Of a stretch of DNA of 64,000 bases, positions 51,288 to 60,614 are shown piece after piece. This stretch comes from Rhizobium sp. R634 (lineage in GTDB: Bacteria; Pseudomonadota; Alphaproteobacteria; Rhizobiales; Rhizobiaceae). The stretch covers positions 434,001-498,000 of the forward strand of contig NZ_LOKW01000024.1 of NCBI RefSeq assembly GCF_002211305.1. The letters run 5' to 3'. The notes below the pieces were generated by a model. It did no database searches. It worked only from the letters and a program-made list of their open reading frames with translations, and was not told the origin of the DNA. Numbering within the stretch: the first letter of the stretch is position 1; the number at the start of each line of letters is the position of its first letter. A program made the position numbers and the translations under genes.

Positions 51288-52346
51288 ATGACCAAGCCGC
51301 CACCTAAGCCTGTCAAGCCACTCCTCAGTGAAGCCGAAGCGCCGATGCGTAGCCGGCCGCGGAAAAAGCGCGACCCCGCCCAGCCTCAGCTCACTCTCGA
51401 CCCCATGCCGACGCGCATTGATCCATGCCTTGCGCTACTGAAGCCGCGGCCGCCGAAGGGGCGGCAATGGGCGTTTGAAGTAAAATGGGACGGTTACCGC
51501 TTGGCGGTCCACATCGAGCCCAAGGGCGTCAGGATTCTGACCCGAGGCGGTCATGACTGGACCAATCGCTTCCCTGCCATCGCGGCTGAGGCAAGACGAC
51601 TTCCTGTTTCCACAGCGATATTGGACGGAGAAGCCGTCGTGTTCGATGAGCAGGGCCGGTCGGACTTTGTTAGACTTCAGCAATCGCTCGGCGGCCGCGG
51701 TGGAAAGCGGATGTCTCGGGAAGCAGTCTTCATGGCATTCGACCTTCTCTATTTCGACGGTCACGATCTCACCGGAACGGAACTCACCGCGCGGCGCCAT
51801 CTCCTCGAGGGGCTTGTCCCCGCGGGCGGCCAAGATGCCATTCGATTATCAGAGGAGATCGAGGCAGAGGGAGATGCGCTCCTGCGCATCGCGTGCGAGC
51901 ACCGGCTCGAAGGGATCATTGCGAAAGACCGGAACAGCACCTATCGCAGCGGCCGGCTCGGCGACTGGGTGAAGATTAAGTGCATCCAGAGCGACGGCTT
52001 CGTCATTGTCGGGTACGAGAAATCGACGGCCTCGTTCGGGCGCATTGGGCGGCTGCTGCTCGCCGCGCGCAAGGGAAACGATCTCGTCTATGTCGGGGGT
52101 GTGGGAACCGGCTTCAACGAACGTTCCGCGGGTGAACTTCGGGAGCAGATGGACAAGCTGATGGTTCGTAAGCCCGTGATCGACACTGGGCGGAAGCGAA
52201 CTGCGGTCTTCGTCCGCCCGGAGCTTGTTGCAGAGATCGAATACCGCGCATGGACGCATGATGGAAAGCTGCGCCACGCTTCTTATAAGGGGCTGCGCGA
52301 AGCCGCTGATCAACTGGCGGTCTATGAGTTGAACGACCTCCGCTAA
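51288..52346 (+). CDS. ATP-dependent DNA ligase, LigD ligase-domain type
   Basis: Stand-alone ligase of 352 residues. The nucleotidyltransferase motif is FEVKWDGYRLAV with adenylated Lys66; ILDGEAVVFD, FMAFDLLYFDGHDL, EGIIAKDRNSTYRSGR and WVKIKC are motifs III-V, followed by an OB-fold (DGFVIVGYE to RPELVAEIEYRAWT). There is no polymerase or phosphoesterase domain and no ku gene in the window. Shares the gap with the SOS box, so SOS control is likely. Role: nick or end joining. Confidence 0.93.
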   Translation: MTKPPPKPVKPLLSEAEAPMRSRPRKKRDPAQPQLTLDPMPTRIDPCLALLKPRPPKGRQWAFEVKWDGYRLAVHIEPKGVRILTRGGHDWTNRFPAIAAEARRLPVSTAILDGEAVVFDEQGRSDFVRLQQSLGGRGGKRMSREAVFMAFDLLYFDGHDLTGTELTARRHLLEGLVPAGGQDAIRLSEEIEAEGDALLRIACEHRLEGIIAKDRNSTYRSGRLGDWVKIKCIQSDGFVIVGYEKSTASFGRIGRLLLAARKGNDLVYVGGVGTGFNERSAGELREQMDKLMVRKPVIDTGRKRTAVFVRPELVAEIEYRAWTHDGKLRHASYKGLREAADQLAVYELNDLR

Positions 52347-52759
52347 GATCTGCACCGGGCAAATGCGTCCCGTCGTTTGGCAAACAGCCGCAACATCTCA
52401 GTCGTTGCTAATGACTTCCACTTGGTCCCTCTATTCGGGCTTTTGAGTCTCTTCGCCAGCATGACCGTTGATGTGATTCCACCACTCATGGGCGACGGCG
52501 GCAATATCCCCCAACTACCCTCAAGCTGGTCAATGGGCCGTGATCGGACTCGGAGAGGTGGGATCGATGCAGATGGCCGGCAAAGTCTCCAGATCAAGGG
52601 TCCAACAGGGTGGGACTACCGATTTCATTGCGTGGGCTCTGTCATTTCAACTTCGTCGGCTTACAATATCTGATCTAATGGCGAGACAACGCATGGGATT
52701 GTGAACGTCTTCGAGGAAAGGATGTTTACGCTCCTCCGTAGCCCGAGGGTGGCCATTAA
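52347..52759. other. Intergenic between converging ligase and 819-aa gene
   Basis: No supported gene in 413 bp. Short frames on both strands (up to 98 codons) lack ribosome sites and have atypical composition. It may hold terminators for both neighbours, but no clear hairpin was found. Confidence 0.4.
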
Positions 52760-55219
52760 CTAAGGGGAAAAATCCATCGTTTCGAACGAGAGGTCCTTTC
52801 GATCAAACGCAAATTCAAGATCAATCCGAAATGTATTTTTTCCCGGTTCGATTACAAAAAGGGGAAAATCTCGCAGCCAGTCGCCAGATACGACAAGTGC
52901 GGAAGTCGCGGCAATGGAGCTCATCCTAACGCAGCCCAGCGGCCCCTCCGCGTCTTGCAGACGAATTCCCTTCTCATTAGGTCCACAGGATTGCTTTGGT
53001 GCAGTAACGTCGAGTTCGGTTGGAACGCGTAACACCCCCTCCAGGGATTGGTCAATTAACGCTAAATTGCTCTTGAGGACTCTGTCCGCATCGACGTTCG
53101 TGCGGATGAACTCCTGTATCGAAGCCCGGATATAATTAGGGAACCGTAGTTTGGATGTCAGCTGACGAGATTTTATTTCCCACCTTAGATCTGCGATTTC
53201 GCGAAGATTGACATTTGCGGAAGCTAGCATTTCGGCCCGCACTTGGGCAGTAGCTTCCATGAATCTGCGAAGCGTTCGCTTCAAAGCGCTCAGTCGTTCA
53301 TCGATATCCGCCGTGTCAGCCGGCGGCATCCCATAGTCCACCAGACGTAGATCGGAGATGTCCTTGACAACAGCGAAGACTTGTTGCCCAGCCGTTGCCC
53401 ACTGACCTGATATTGCCTTCGTGTAAAGCTTACCAACCCCGTCCGCGACCTTCTCCATAGGCGCGACCAGTTTGTCGAAACCTTTTTTTGCCTTCTTCCT
53501 ATCTTCAACTGTTTGTAGGAGTTGTCGACGCTGTTCATTAACAGCCCTGATGGCAACCTCTATTTTATCACGCTGCTCCTGTTTCATGCTGTCGTAAAGC
53601 ATCAGGTGTATTTCTTTTTGCTGCGCAAGAGACTTCCTGATGATAACCGCAATATTATCCAATTTACTCAGCGTGTCATTCTGTCTGATTCCAACATTTA
53701 CGTCAGCCTCTCCCTCTCTATATATGCCGCCAATTCGAAACAGGTATGATCTGACAAAATCTAAGTCATTTAGTGTTCTAAAATTACATATTTCGTGCAA
53801 GAGGCTGTCGATTAACTCAGTGTATAACGACATCTCGTCACTACAGCTGAGAGACGAAAAAAACTCTCTATTGGAGCGAATAGGTTTTGCGCCACGCAAT
53901 GCGCCGGGTAACGCCGTTAGCAACTCCTGCTGCAGGAGCGTCATCTCCTCTTCCAAAAGTATTGCCAATAAATCGCGCGGCGAGAACGAGAAGATGGCGG
54001 GATTGTCCATCGCCATTCTGAGGAGAGGCGCAATTGCATAGTTTCCATTCGTCTCGTACTTTGCCAACAGCGCGTAGAGTTCGGATATCGCCTCGTCGGT
54101 ATTGATTGAAAAAATATCGATGCGGCCGTCGCTGCCGAACAGATTTCCCTCGTGCACCGGTACCTCGTCGGAAAAGATGGCTCGGGAAGGTCTATCATAA
54201 AGCGTCTTGAACTTGGGGGTGCGCTTCTGAGCAATATGTGAGGGCCGTCCGCCCTGCACATTCGACGCTAGGCGGAGGTCACTCCTCTCCTGAGCGGATG
54301 GTTCACGCCCAACAAACTTTACGAAGATCTCACCGGCGTCGCCGCCCCTCCCGGGCTTTCCTGATAACGCGCCGCGTTTTGGTCGATCGATATCACACGC
54401 GTCGGTCTGAGCGCTGGGATGGTAGGAGCAGGCCGTCGTCATGCCGGCTCCGCCTCTTCCGCCCTTGAGCCCCCCGACGTGCAAGAATACCGCTCGCGTC
54501 TCGTCATAGGGGTCGCCCCCTGTTATCGGAGGGTGATCAACTTCCATGGATTTGAGGCAGGTCTCGCAAAAATGTATGCGGCTAGCATAGATCCGTATGG
54601 ACCCCGAGCGCACACTCGGCCAAACCACGGAGTGATCGGGAGCATCGCCGCCAACTTGCCGATTCACCTCAGTGGGAACTAATAGCATTGGCGCAGAGGG
54701 AAGCTGCGGAACTTCCAGTACCTTGTCTACATACTCGTTCGCACGATGGCGATCTTCTGGCCCCTCAAACCCCTTGAAGCTGTATACCTTGCCGACGTCA
54801 TCATAGTATTCCATCCAATTGTAATAATAATTAAAACTTCTTACGATTGGTTTTTCATAATAGGTAATTATGCCATATGCTCTGCTATTTTTCTTGTACG
54901 GTTGCCAGTATAGATATTTATACTTGAAATATATTCTAGTATCTATGGGCGCATTTATATAGACATCATTTGCGGCGATTATAACATCTCCGCCATTAGT
55001 CAAAACAGGTTCGTTGATAGTTACGGCTTCACTGAAAATGAACACATCTCTCTTAGTTACGTGATCGTTAACTAAGAGAGAATATTTTGCTTTGTTATCC
55101 TCATTGAAAACTTTTACCAAGTGTGGATATTCCCGCCACCCTTCTTTCGTCTGCGAAACAGCCGTGTCGAGAGGCAGCGCTACTAACGACAAGACCGACA
55201 GAATAAGGCCAATTCGCAT
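52760..55219 (-). CDS. Large hypothetical exported protein, 819 aa
   Basis: Signal peptide MRIGLILSVLSLVALPLDTA. N-terminal part has beta-helix-like repeats (VTINEPVLTNGGDVIIAAND). A glycine-rich, collagen-like segment follows (LKGGRGGAGM, later GKPGRGGDAGEIFVKF, about 260-320), then a long helical region (about 470-720) with probable coiled coils (IEVAIRAVNEQRRQLLQTVE) and a C-terminal beta domain (NTFRIDLEFAFDRKDLS). No family recognised. AT-rich. ATG 55219 is preferred to 55249. Probably secreted or periplasmic; the 179-aa exported protein is its upstream neighbour on the same strand. Confidence 0.75.
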   Translation of the reverse strand: MRIGLILSVLSLVALPLDTAVSQTKEGWREYPHLVKVFNEDNKAKYSLLVNDHVTKRDVFIFSEAVTINEPVLTNGGDVIIAANDVYINAPIDTRIYFKYKYLYWQPYKKNSRAYGIITYYEKPIVRSFNYYYNWMEYYDDVGKVYSFKGFEGPEDRHRANEYVDKVLEVPQLPSAPMLLVPTEVNRQVGGDAPDHSVVWPSVRSGSIRIYASRIHFCETCLKSMEVDHPPITGGDPYDETRAVFLHVGGLKGGRGGAGMTTACSYHPSAQTDACDIDRPKRGALSGKPGRGGDAGEIFVKFVGREPSAQERSDLRLASNVQGGRPSHIAQKRTPKFKTLYDRPSRAIFSDEVPVHEGNLFGSDGRIDIFSINTDEAISELYALLAKYETNGNYAIAPLLRMAMDNPAIFSFSPRDLLAILLEEEMTLLQQELLTALPGALRGAKPIRSNREFFSSLSCSDEMSLYTELIDSLLHEICNFRTLNDLDFVRSYLFRIGGIYREGEADVNVGIRQNDTLSKLDNIAVIIRKSLAQQKEIHLMLYDSMKQEQRDKIEVAIRAVNEQRRQLLQTVEDRKKAKKGFDKLVAPMEKVADGVGKLYTKAISGQWATAGQQVFAVVKDISDLRLVDYGMPPADTADIDERLSALKRTLRRFMEATAQVRAEMLASANVNLREIADLRWEIKSRQLTSKLRFPNYIRASIQEFIRTNVDADRVLKSNLALIDQSLEGVLRVPTELDVTAPKQSCGPNEKGIRLQDAEGPLGCVRMSSIAATSALVVSGDWLRDFPLFVIEPGKNTFRIDLEFAFDRKDLSFETMDFSP

Positions 55220-55317
55220 TGTCGGCACCCCTGTTCTTAATTTGCACATGTATCCGCGAAGTTGCAGGTTAGCCGTTGATTGTGCTCGGCCAGACGCTCA
55301 AGGTGTGGCCGCGCCAA

Positions 55318-55857
55318 CTAATCGCGCTTAGGCGCGTTCCGGCACTCTGCGGTGGAGAAAGTCAAAGTGTTCTTTTTGAAGCTGATTAATTCGAGTCCGC
55401 AGTCCCGCGTGCCGAACCGGAACTTGATCCTACACAACCGCCGGACCTCGGCAGGTGACAGCTGGACGCGGTCGGTGACCGAGCCCTCTCTCGCCTTTCC
55501 GCCGAATGAGCCATTGAGGCCTTTCCACTGGACGTAGCTGAAGATCAGCCTGTCGTCGCGGTCAAAAAAACCGGTTACGGCATAAAACTTGTTTCCGGCT
55601 ATCTTCTTGCCGTTAGAGAACGTCGCAGTGATGGTGGCAAGACCGCTGGGTGCTAACGACACGTCACCGTAGCCGACTTGGTGTGTGTCAATATTACGCT
55701 CCGCGTGAAAACGAGCGGCTTGCGCGGAGCTACCCTTTGCTTCCCTTTTTTCGATTGGCGGCACAACGCACTTTGACTTTGCTTGCACCTCGAGAGGTAT
55801 AAGCAAGGTCATTCCCCCGACCCAGCATATAACGAGAGTCGCTGAGCAACTGTTCAT
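55318..55857 (-). CDS. Hypothetical exported protein, 179 aa
   Basis: Signal peptide TLVICWVGGMTLLIPLEVQA, then a domain with VGYGDVSLAPSGLATITATF, FYAVTGFFDRDDRLIFSYVQ and two or more disulfide-capable Cys (RRLCRIKF, TRDCGLELIS). Ends in NAPKRD. ATG 55857 has GGGAGGATAG. No family recognised. Starts 98 bp upstream of the 819-aa gene's start and may share its transcript. Confidence 0.75.
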   Translation of the reverse strand: MNSCSATLVICWVGGMTLLIPLEVQAKSKCVVPPIEKREAKGSSAQAARFHAERNIDTHQVGYGDVSLAPSGLATITATFSNGKKIAGNKFYAVTGFFDRDDRLIFSYVQWKGLNGSFGGKAREGSVTDRVQLSPAEVRRLCRIKFRFGTRDCGLELISFKKNTLTFSTAECRNAPKRD

Positions 55858-56310
55858 GCTATCCTCCCGATCGACGCTCTCTCAGCTTACACCCGATCAA
55901 CGTGTTCCGAAAGCTACCCCACGCTTCTGGATTGCTTCCAATGAGGCTAGGAATTGAGCCTGTTCGGCATTGCCTACCAACGGCAATACCGAGCTGATGG
56001 CCCAATGCACGATGTGCCCGGCTAACAGGCCGGCGCCAAAATGCCGGTCACCGGCGTATTTGCTCTCCATCGTCGCTGAATTCAGCAGTCATCTACTGCG
56101 CTTCCTTAAGCATCTTCGAAAGTTCGCCCGTACCCTCGCGGTTACCGGTAGACTGGTCAATGCGTCTCCTCTCCATTGCAATCGCTTCCACGTCACACTC
56201 GAGTATAGCTGGTTGTTACACGCATCGGGTTACACAACCGATCGTCACATCGGTCTTGACGTCGGCTATTTGTTACAGGGTAGCTTCAGGCATAAAGCTT
56301 GAGGTGACAC
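55858..56310. other. Intergenic region upstream of serine recombinase (possible res site)
   Basis: No supported gene in 453 bp. Close to the recombinase start, GTTACA occurs three times (about 56214, 56229 and 56271), and GGTTGT/ACAACC form an inverted repeat. Resolvase binding sites usually sit here, but I cannot delimit one. Confidence 0.4.
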
Positions 56311-56871
56311 ATGACAAAAATCGGCTATGCCCGGGTCAGCACAGTTGACCAGGACTTCGAAATACAGCAGCAACGTTTGAAGGCCGAAGGATGCGTGATC
56401 GTGCGCGCAGAAAAGGTTTCAGGTGCCAGTCGCGAGGGACGAACGGAACTCTCAACCATCATCGAATTTCTACGAGAAGGCGATGAGCTGGTCGTCACGC
56501 GGCTGGATCGTCTGGGGCGCGACACGCGCGACGTCCTCAACATCGTGCATGAGTGCGAGCAACGGGGCGCATACGTGACCGTCCTGGACCCTCACGTTTC
56601 CACCCGCGGTGAGATGGGTCACGTTATTCTCACAGTCCTTGGTATGGTCGCTCAAATGGAACGTCGCTTCATAAGGGAGCGGCAACGGGAAGGTATTGAA
56701 AAAGCAAGAGCGGAGGGTGTCTATAAAGGCGGTAAAACGCGGCTCGACCACGCCCTTATATCCCGACTTCACCACGATGGACAGGGCGTGTCCGCGATAG
56801 CGAAAGCAGCTGGTTGCTCCCGTATGCAAGTCTACCGTGTCCTCAAGAATCTGGCGGTTAATTCCCGCTGA
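56311..56871 (+). CDS. Serine recombinase (resolvase/invertase, Tn3 type)
   Basis: Site-specific recombinase of 186 residues. Catalytic Ser10 in IGYARVSTVDQD, then DELVVTRLDRLGRDTRD with the active Arg residues, the E-helix VLGMVAQMERRFIRERQREGIEKA and a C-terminal helix-turn-helix (GVSAIAKAAGCSRMQVYRVL). Full length for a resolvase. It could resolve cointegrates or invert DNA. No transposase gene adjoins it, so it is a remnant of, or passenger within, the island. Confidence 0.95.
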   Translation: MTKIGYARVSTVDQDFEIQQQRLKAEGCVIVRAEKVSGASREGRTELSTIIEFLREGDELVVTRLDRLGRDTRDVLNIVHECEQRGAYVTVLDPHVSTRGEMGHVILTVLGMVAQMERRFIRERQREGIEKARAEGVYKGGKTRLDHALISRLHHDGQGVSAIAKAAGCSRMQVYRVLKNLAVNSR

Positions 56872-56913
56872 GAGCGTCAACATGAGTGTCCTAGCCCCAC
56901 AGGGTGGATGCCC

Positions 56914-57648
56914 TCACCAAACGAATAGGTGCCCCATCCTATCCAATCTTCGCAACCGCTCCTCGTAGTCCGGCATAATCGTTTCCAGCGAGCGCCAAAA
57001 ACGGCGCGAATGGTTATGCTCAAGCACATGGCAAGCCTCATGCGCAATAACGTAATCAACCAACTGCATTGGTGCCATGACCAAGCGCCAGTTTAGGCGT
57101 ATGCGTCCCCTCGCATCGCAACTCCCCCAGCGTTTGGACTGGTCGACGACGTTAACGGTCGGCGTAGGAATTCCAATCGTCTCCGCGATCATCCGGGCCC
57201 GAACCGGAAAATGCACGATCGCACGCGCTCGATACCAGTGCCTGAGCCCGCTGCGGACTGCCGCACGCTGAACGGATACATGGCCATGTGGCAGCACTGG
57301 CGCGACAAGGGTTGAACCTCTCGCTGCAATACGGGTCGTGACCGCGGTTTCGTCGGGAATGAGCTTCAAGCGATACTGACGGCCCAGATAGTGGAAGGTC
57401 TCGCCACTTACAAACTCCTTTGCAACTGGCTGTCCTCCAAGCTCGCGATATGCCGCCTGCTTGCGAAGCAGCCAAGCGCCTTTCTTCCGAACGAGGCCAA
57501 GGACGCGATCATCATCCAGGTCAGACGGTGCGAGGACGCGCACTCCGTCGAAGCCAACCGATATTGCAACAGTCTTCCGGCGCGCTGTCCGCTCAATAAC
57601 GAATGCGAACGTTTCGCCGCCAAAGACGATGGAATGTTGGGCCGTCAT
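56914..57648 (-). CDS. SprT/YgjP-like (M48-type) zinc metallopeptidase associated with type I restriction
   Basis: Protein of 244 residues with the zinc motif His-Glu-x2-His in YVIAHEACHVLEHNHSRRFW (about 200-219) and the preceding WGSCDARGRIRLNWRLVMAP, the YgjP/DUF45 pattern. Overlaps hsdR by four bases (ATGA), so it is the last gene of the restriction operon. Such genes often accompany type I systems; a regulatory proteolysis role is suggested but unproven. Confidence 0.9.
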   Translation of the reverse strand: MTAQHSIVFGGETFAFVIERTARRKTVAISVGFDGVRVLAPSDLDDDRVLGLVRKKGAWLLRKQAAYRELGGQPVAKEFVSGETFHYLGRQYRLKLIPDETAVTTRIAARGSTLVAPVLPHGHVSVQRAAVRSGLRHWYRARAIVHFPVRARMIAETIGIPTPTVNVVDQSKRWGSCDARGRIRLNWRLVMAPMQLVDYVIAHEACHVLEHNHSRRFWRSLETIMPDYEERLRRLDRMGHLFVW

Positions 57649-60614
57649 CCCGCGTATCTCGCGCGGGCAACATCCATGATCTTTGCCGTCGTAGCTTCGA
57701 CCTTGTGGGCATCTAATCCCAAGCTGCGCAATTGCTCCTTGATTGTTCGGCGCATCTGCCGCTGCACGTCCTCCTTGTGGTTCCAGTCGACGACGTCGGC
57801 ATACTCCTCGAGTGCCTTGGTGATACCGGCCGCGCTACGGGAGCGCTCCGCGTTGGGTAGATCGGCGTCAATGAAGGGCAGGATGGCGGCAGCCGTTCCG
57901 GTGAGGCCATCGCTCCTGCCCGTCGCGCCCGCGCGAATATCCGCGGCCTGACCCACCATTGCCTCAAGCTGGGTCAACGCGTTGGCGGCGGAAACGCGGG
58001 CTTCCCGCCTGTCGTTGACGATCCGCTCTAGCTGCTCCCAGAGCGACGAGTAGGCTGTGGGATTTTCGTCGCGATGAACGTGGATTTCTTGTCGGATGGC
58101 GTGCTCAATCTCTGCCGCCTTAGCATCGCTCGACCGAAGGCTTTCGAGGTGAGGACGGAAGGCGGGGTCGAGAATGTCGAATTTCACCAGTAACTGCTCG
58201 ACACCCGTCACAGAAAGATGGCTGGTGATGATCTCACCGACTTTTGCCCCATAATCTTTCGGATCAAACGGCTCCTCGTGATAGGCGCGGCGGGCAAGAA
58301 CGCGAATGCGCGACAGCCACTTCAAGTCGGTTGGATAGGGTTCTTCCAATGCCTTGGGGTCAGGCAAGACCATGTCCATCGCTTCGGCAAAACGCAGGAA
58401 GTCGAGTTCGAACTTGGCGCGGACGTCATCCGGACGCAGTAGTTCAACGCAAGCCGTATCGTCCTGACGGTTAAGGCCTTCAAAGAGCCGAATGGCCGCC
58501 CGGTGTCGACTTTCGAGAAGCTGGATTTTCTCGGACAGCGGACGGAGGGCACTGGCTGTGCCATCTTCGTCGGAGAACATGTCCAGTGCATCTGCGATGC
58601 GCCGGTTATCTCCCCAATAGTCTACGACCAGCCCATAGGTTTTTCCGTCAGCAGTACGGTTCACACGGGCGATGGCCTGCAAAAGCGTATGCTCTCGCAG
58701 AGGCGCATCGAGATACAAAACCTGCTCTACCGGCGCATCAAAACCGGTCAGGAGCATATCGCACACGACCAAGATTTTTAGCGGATCGTCGCGCTTCTTG
58801 AACCGACCTATCAAGATGTCGCGGTCGCGCTTGGACAGGTGATGGGTTTGCAGCCGGGCGCTGTCATTGTTCGAAGCGGACATGATCAGCGCGCATTCAG
58901 GTGCGCCAAGACCTCGCAAGGCCTCGGTATAGGTTACCGCGATATCTCGGCTGGCGGCTACAATCTGCGCCTTGAACCCGTTTGGCTCGATGGTGCTCTG
59001 ATAATGCTCAAGTATATCTGTGGCGATGGTCTCCACCCGAACACGCGCTCCAGCCAACTTCTCTTGAAGCCCTGTGCCGCGTCTAAGTTTACCGATCTCT
59101 TCCTCAGATAATTCCGGGAATGCGGCCCGAATATCCTGTTCGAGATCGCGACCGTGGATCCTGAGCGGGGCGTCACGCATCTCGTAGTAAATCGGGACAG
59201 TCGCTCCATCCTTCACGGCTTGGTCAATCAGGTAGCGGTGCAGGTAATCGCCGAAGACTTCCCGAGTGCTCCGGTCTTTTTTGTCGATGGGGGTGCCGGT
59301 GAAGGCGATCATGCAAGCATTTGGCAGTCCCGCCCGCATCCGGGCGGCAAGCGCGCCATATTGCGTCCGGTGCGCTTCATCGACCATGACAAAGACGTTC
59401 CGCGCCTTGGAGATTTCCGAAGAGCGTTTCGGCACGGCACTGTGAAACTTATGGACTGTCGTCAGAACTGTTGTTCCGGCACCGCCCGACAGAGCCTTGC
59501 GCAGCGCATCTCCGCTTTCGGCCTGTATGGGGTTGGCGAAACCTGATCGCTGGAACTGCCCAGTGATCTGGTCATCCAGGTCGGTTCTGTCAGTGACGAT
59601 GACAATCGTTGGGTTTTCGGCTTCGGCAAGACGGCGCAACTTGGTTGCGAGAAACAACATCGTCAGTGATTTACCGGAGCCTTGGGTATGGTGGATGACC
59701 CCGCCACGGCGCTGCGGGTTGGGTGCGGTTCGGATGCGCTCAATCGCCTTGCCGACGGCAACGAACTGCTGATAGCGCGCCAGCTTCTTGATGCGCCGCC
59801 CGTCGATGGTCTCGAACATCACGAAGTTGCGGATGATATCGAGCAGATTGGCCGGGGAGAGAAGCCCGGCGAGCAAGATGTCTTGTCCGTTTGGTGTTCG
59901 ACCCAATTGCGCCGCGAGCGCATCAAGCGTGAGCGGATAGGGGTCCTTCCACTCAGCCCATTGCCGAGCAGGTGTCAGCGTCGTGCCGTACTTCGCGACG
60001 TCGCGCGCCAGCGCGATGGAAATTTGCGCCGTCTCGAACAGGCGAGGAGCGCCGAGCCCGGCGAATTCATCCCGGCTTTCATAACGGCGGAACTGGCGGA
60101 TCGCCTCGCCCATCGGGTCGGCCAGTGAAGGTGATTTGCATTCGATGGCCGCAAGCGGGAGGCCGTTCACGTATACGACGATATCGGGAATGATGTCCTG
60201 ACGAGCGCCCTTGATTGCGACTTGGCGGGCAAACTCGAACGTGTTGGCGGATGGCTCATCGAAATCGAAGAACCGAACATTGCGGTCCTGTCGTCTGCCG
60301 CCTTCCGTATGGGCGGCCGTCACGCCGTAGGTGACGGCCGTATGGGCGCTCTCGTTAGCCTCCATCACATCGACGGCCGTCACGCGCGTGACGGCGGCAA
60401 CAGCGCGGCGAACGCCGTCATCGCCAAGCCACGGATTAAGGCGCTTCAGGCATTCCACAAGGCGAACCGTAAGAACTGGTTCTGTTGACTGACCATCGCG
60501 CAACCGTCGCACATCTTCTGGTGACAAGGGCTTATAGTCGAACAGCACCCGCAGCAGGTCCGTTGCCGGCTCCTCTACCCATTCGCGCTCTAGCTGGTCA
60601 CTAGTCTCGTTCAT
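57645..60614 (-). CDS. hsdR: Type I restriction enzyme R subunit
   Basis: Motor and nuclease subunit of 989 residues. PD-ExK nuclease motif: DIVVYVNGLPLAAIECKSPS (near 165). Helicase motifs: Walker A HTQGSGKSLTM, DEAH box VMVDEAHRTQYG, IAFTGTPIDKKDR, and DAPLREHTLLQAIARVNRTA. It translocates unmethylated DNA and cleaves at a distance as part of the R2M2S complex. Overlaps hsdS by four bases at its start and the protease gene at its end. Confidence 0.97.
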   Translation of the reverse strand: MNETSDQLEREWVEEPATDLLRVLFDYKPLSPEDVRRLRDGQSTEPVLTVRLVECLKRLNPWLGDDGVRRAVAAVTRVTAVDVMEANESAHTAVTYGVTAAHTEGGRRQDRNVRFFDFDEPSANTFEFARQVAIKGARQDIIPDIVVYVNGLPLAAIECKSPSLADPMGEAIRQFRRYESRDEFAGLGAPRLFETAQISIALARDVAKYGTTLTPARQWAEWKDPYPLTLDALAAQLGRTPNGQDILLAGLLSPANLLDIIRNFVMFETIDGRRIKKLARYQQFVAVGKAIERIRTAPNPQRRGGVIHHTQGSGKSLTMLFLATKLRRLAEAENPTIVIVTDRTDLDDQITGQFQRSGFANPIQAESGDALRKALSGGAGTTVLTTVHKFHSAVPKRSSEISKARNVFVMVDEAHRTQYGALAARMRAGLPNACMIAFTGTPIDKKDRSTREVFGDYLHRYLIDQAVKDGATVPIYYEMRDAPLRIHGRDLEQDIRAAFPELSEEEIGKLRRGTGLQEKLAGARVRVETIATDILEHYQSTIEPNGFKAQIVAASRDIAVTYTEALRGLGAPECALIMSASNNDSARLQTHHLSKRDRDILIGRFKKRDDPLKILVVCDMLLTGFDAPVEQVLYLDAPLREHTLLQAIARVNRTADGKTYGLVVDYWGDNRRIADALDMFSDEDGTASALRPLSEKIQLLESRHRAAIRLFEGLNRQDDTACVELLRPDDVRAKFELDFLRFAEAMDMVLPDPKALEEPYPTDLKWLSRIRVLARRAYHEEPFDPKDYGAKVGEIITSHLSVTGVEQLLVKFDILDPAFRPHLESLRSSDAKAAEIEHAIRQEIHVHRDENPTAYSSLWEQLERIVNDRREARVSAANALTQLEAMVGQAADIRAGATGRSDGLTGTAAAILPFIDADLPNAERSRSAAGITKALEEYADVVDWNHKEDVQRQMRRTIKEQLRSLGLDAHKVEATTAKIMDVARARYAG

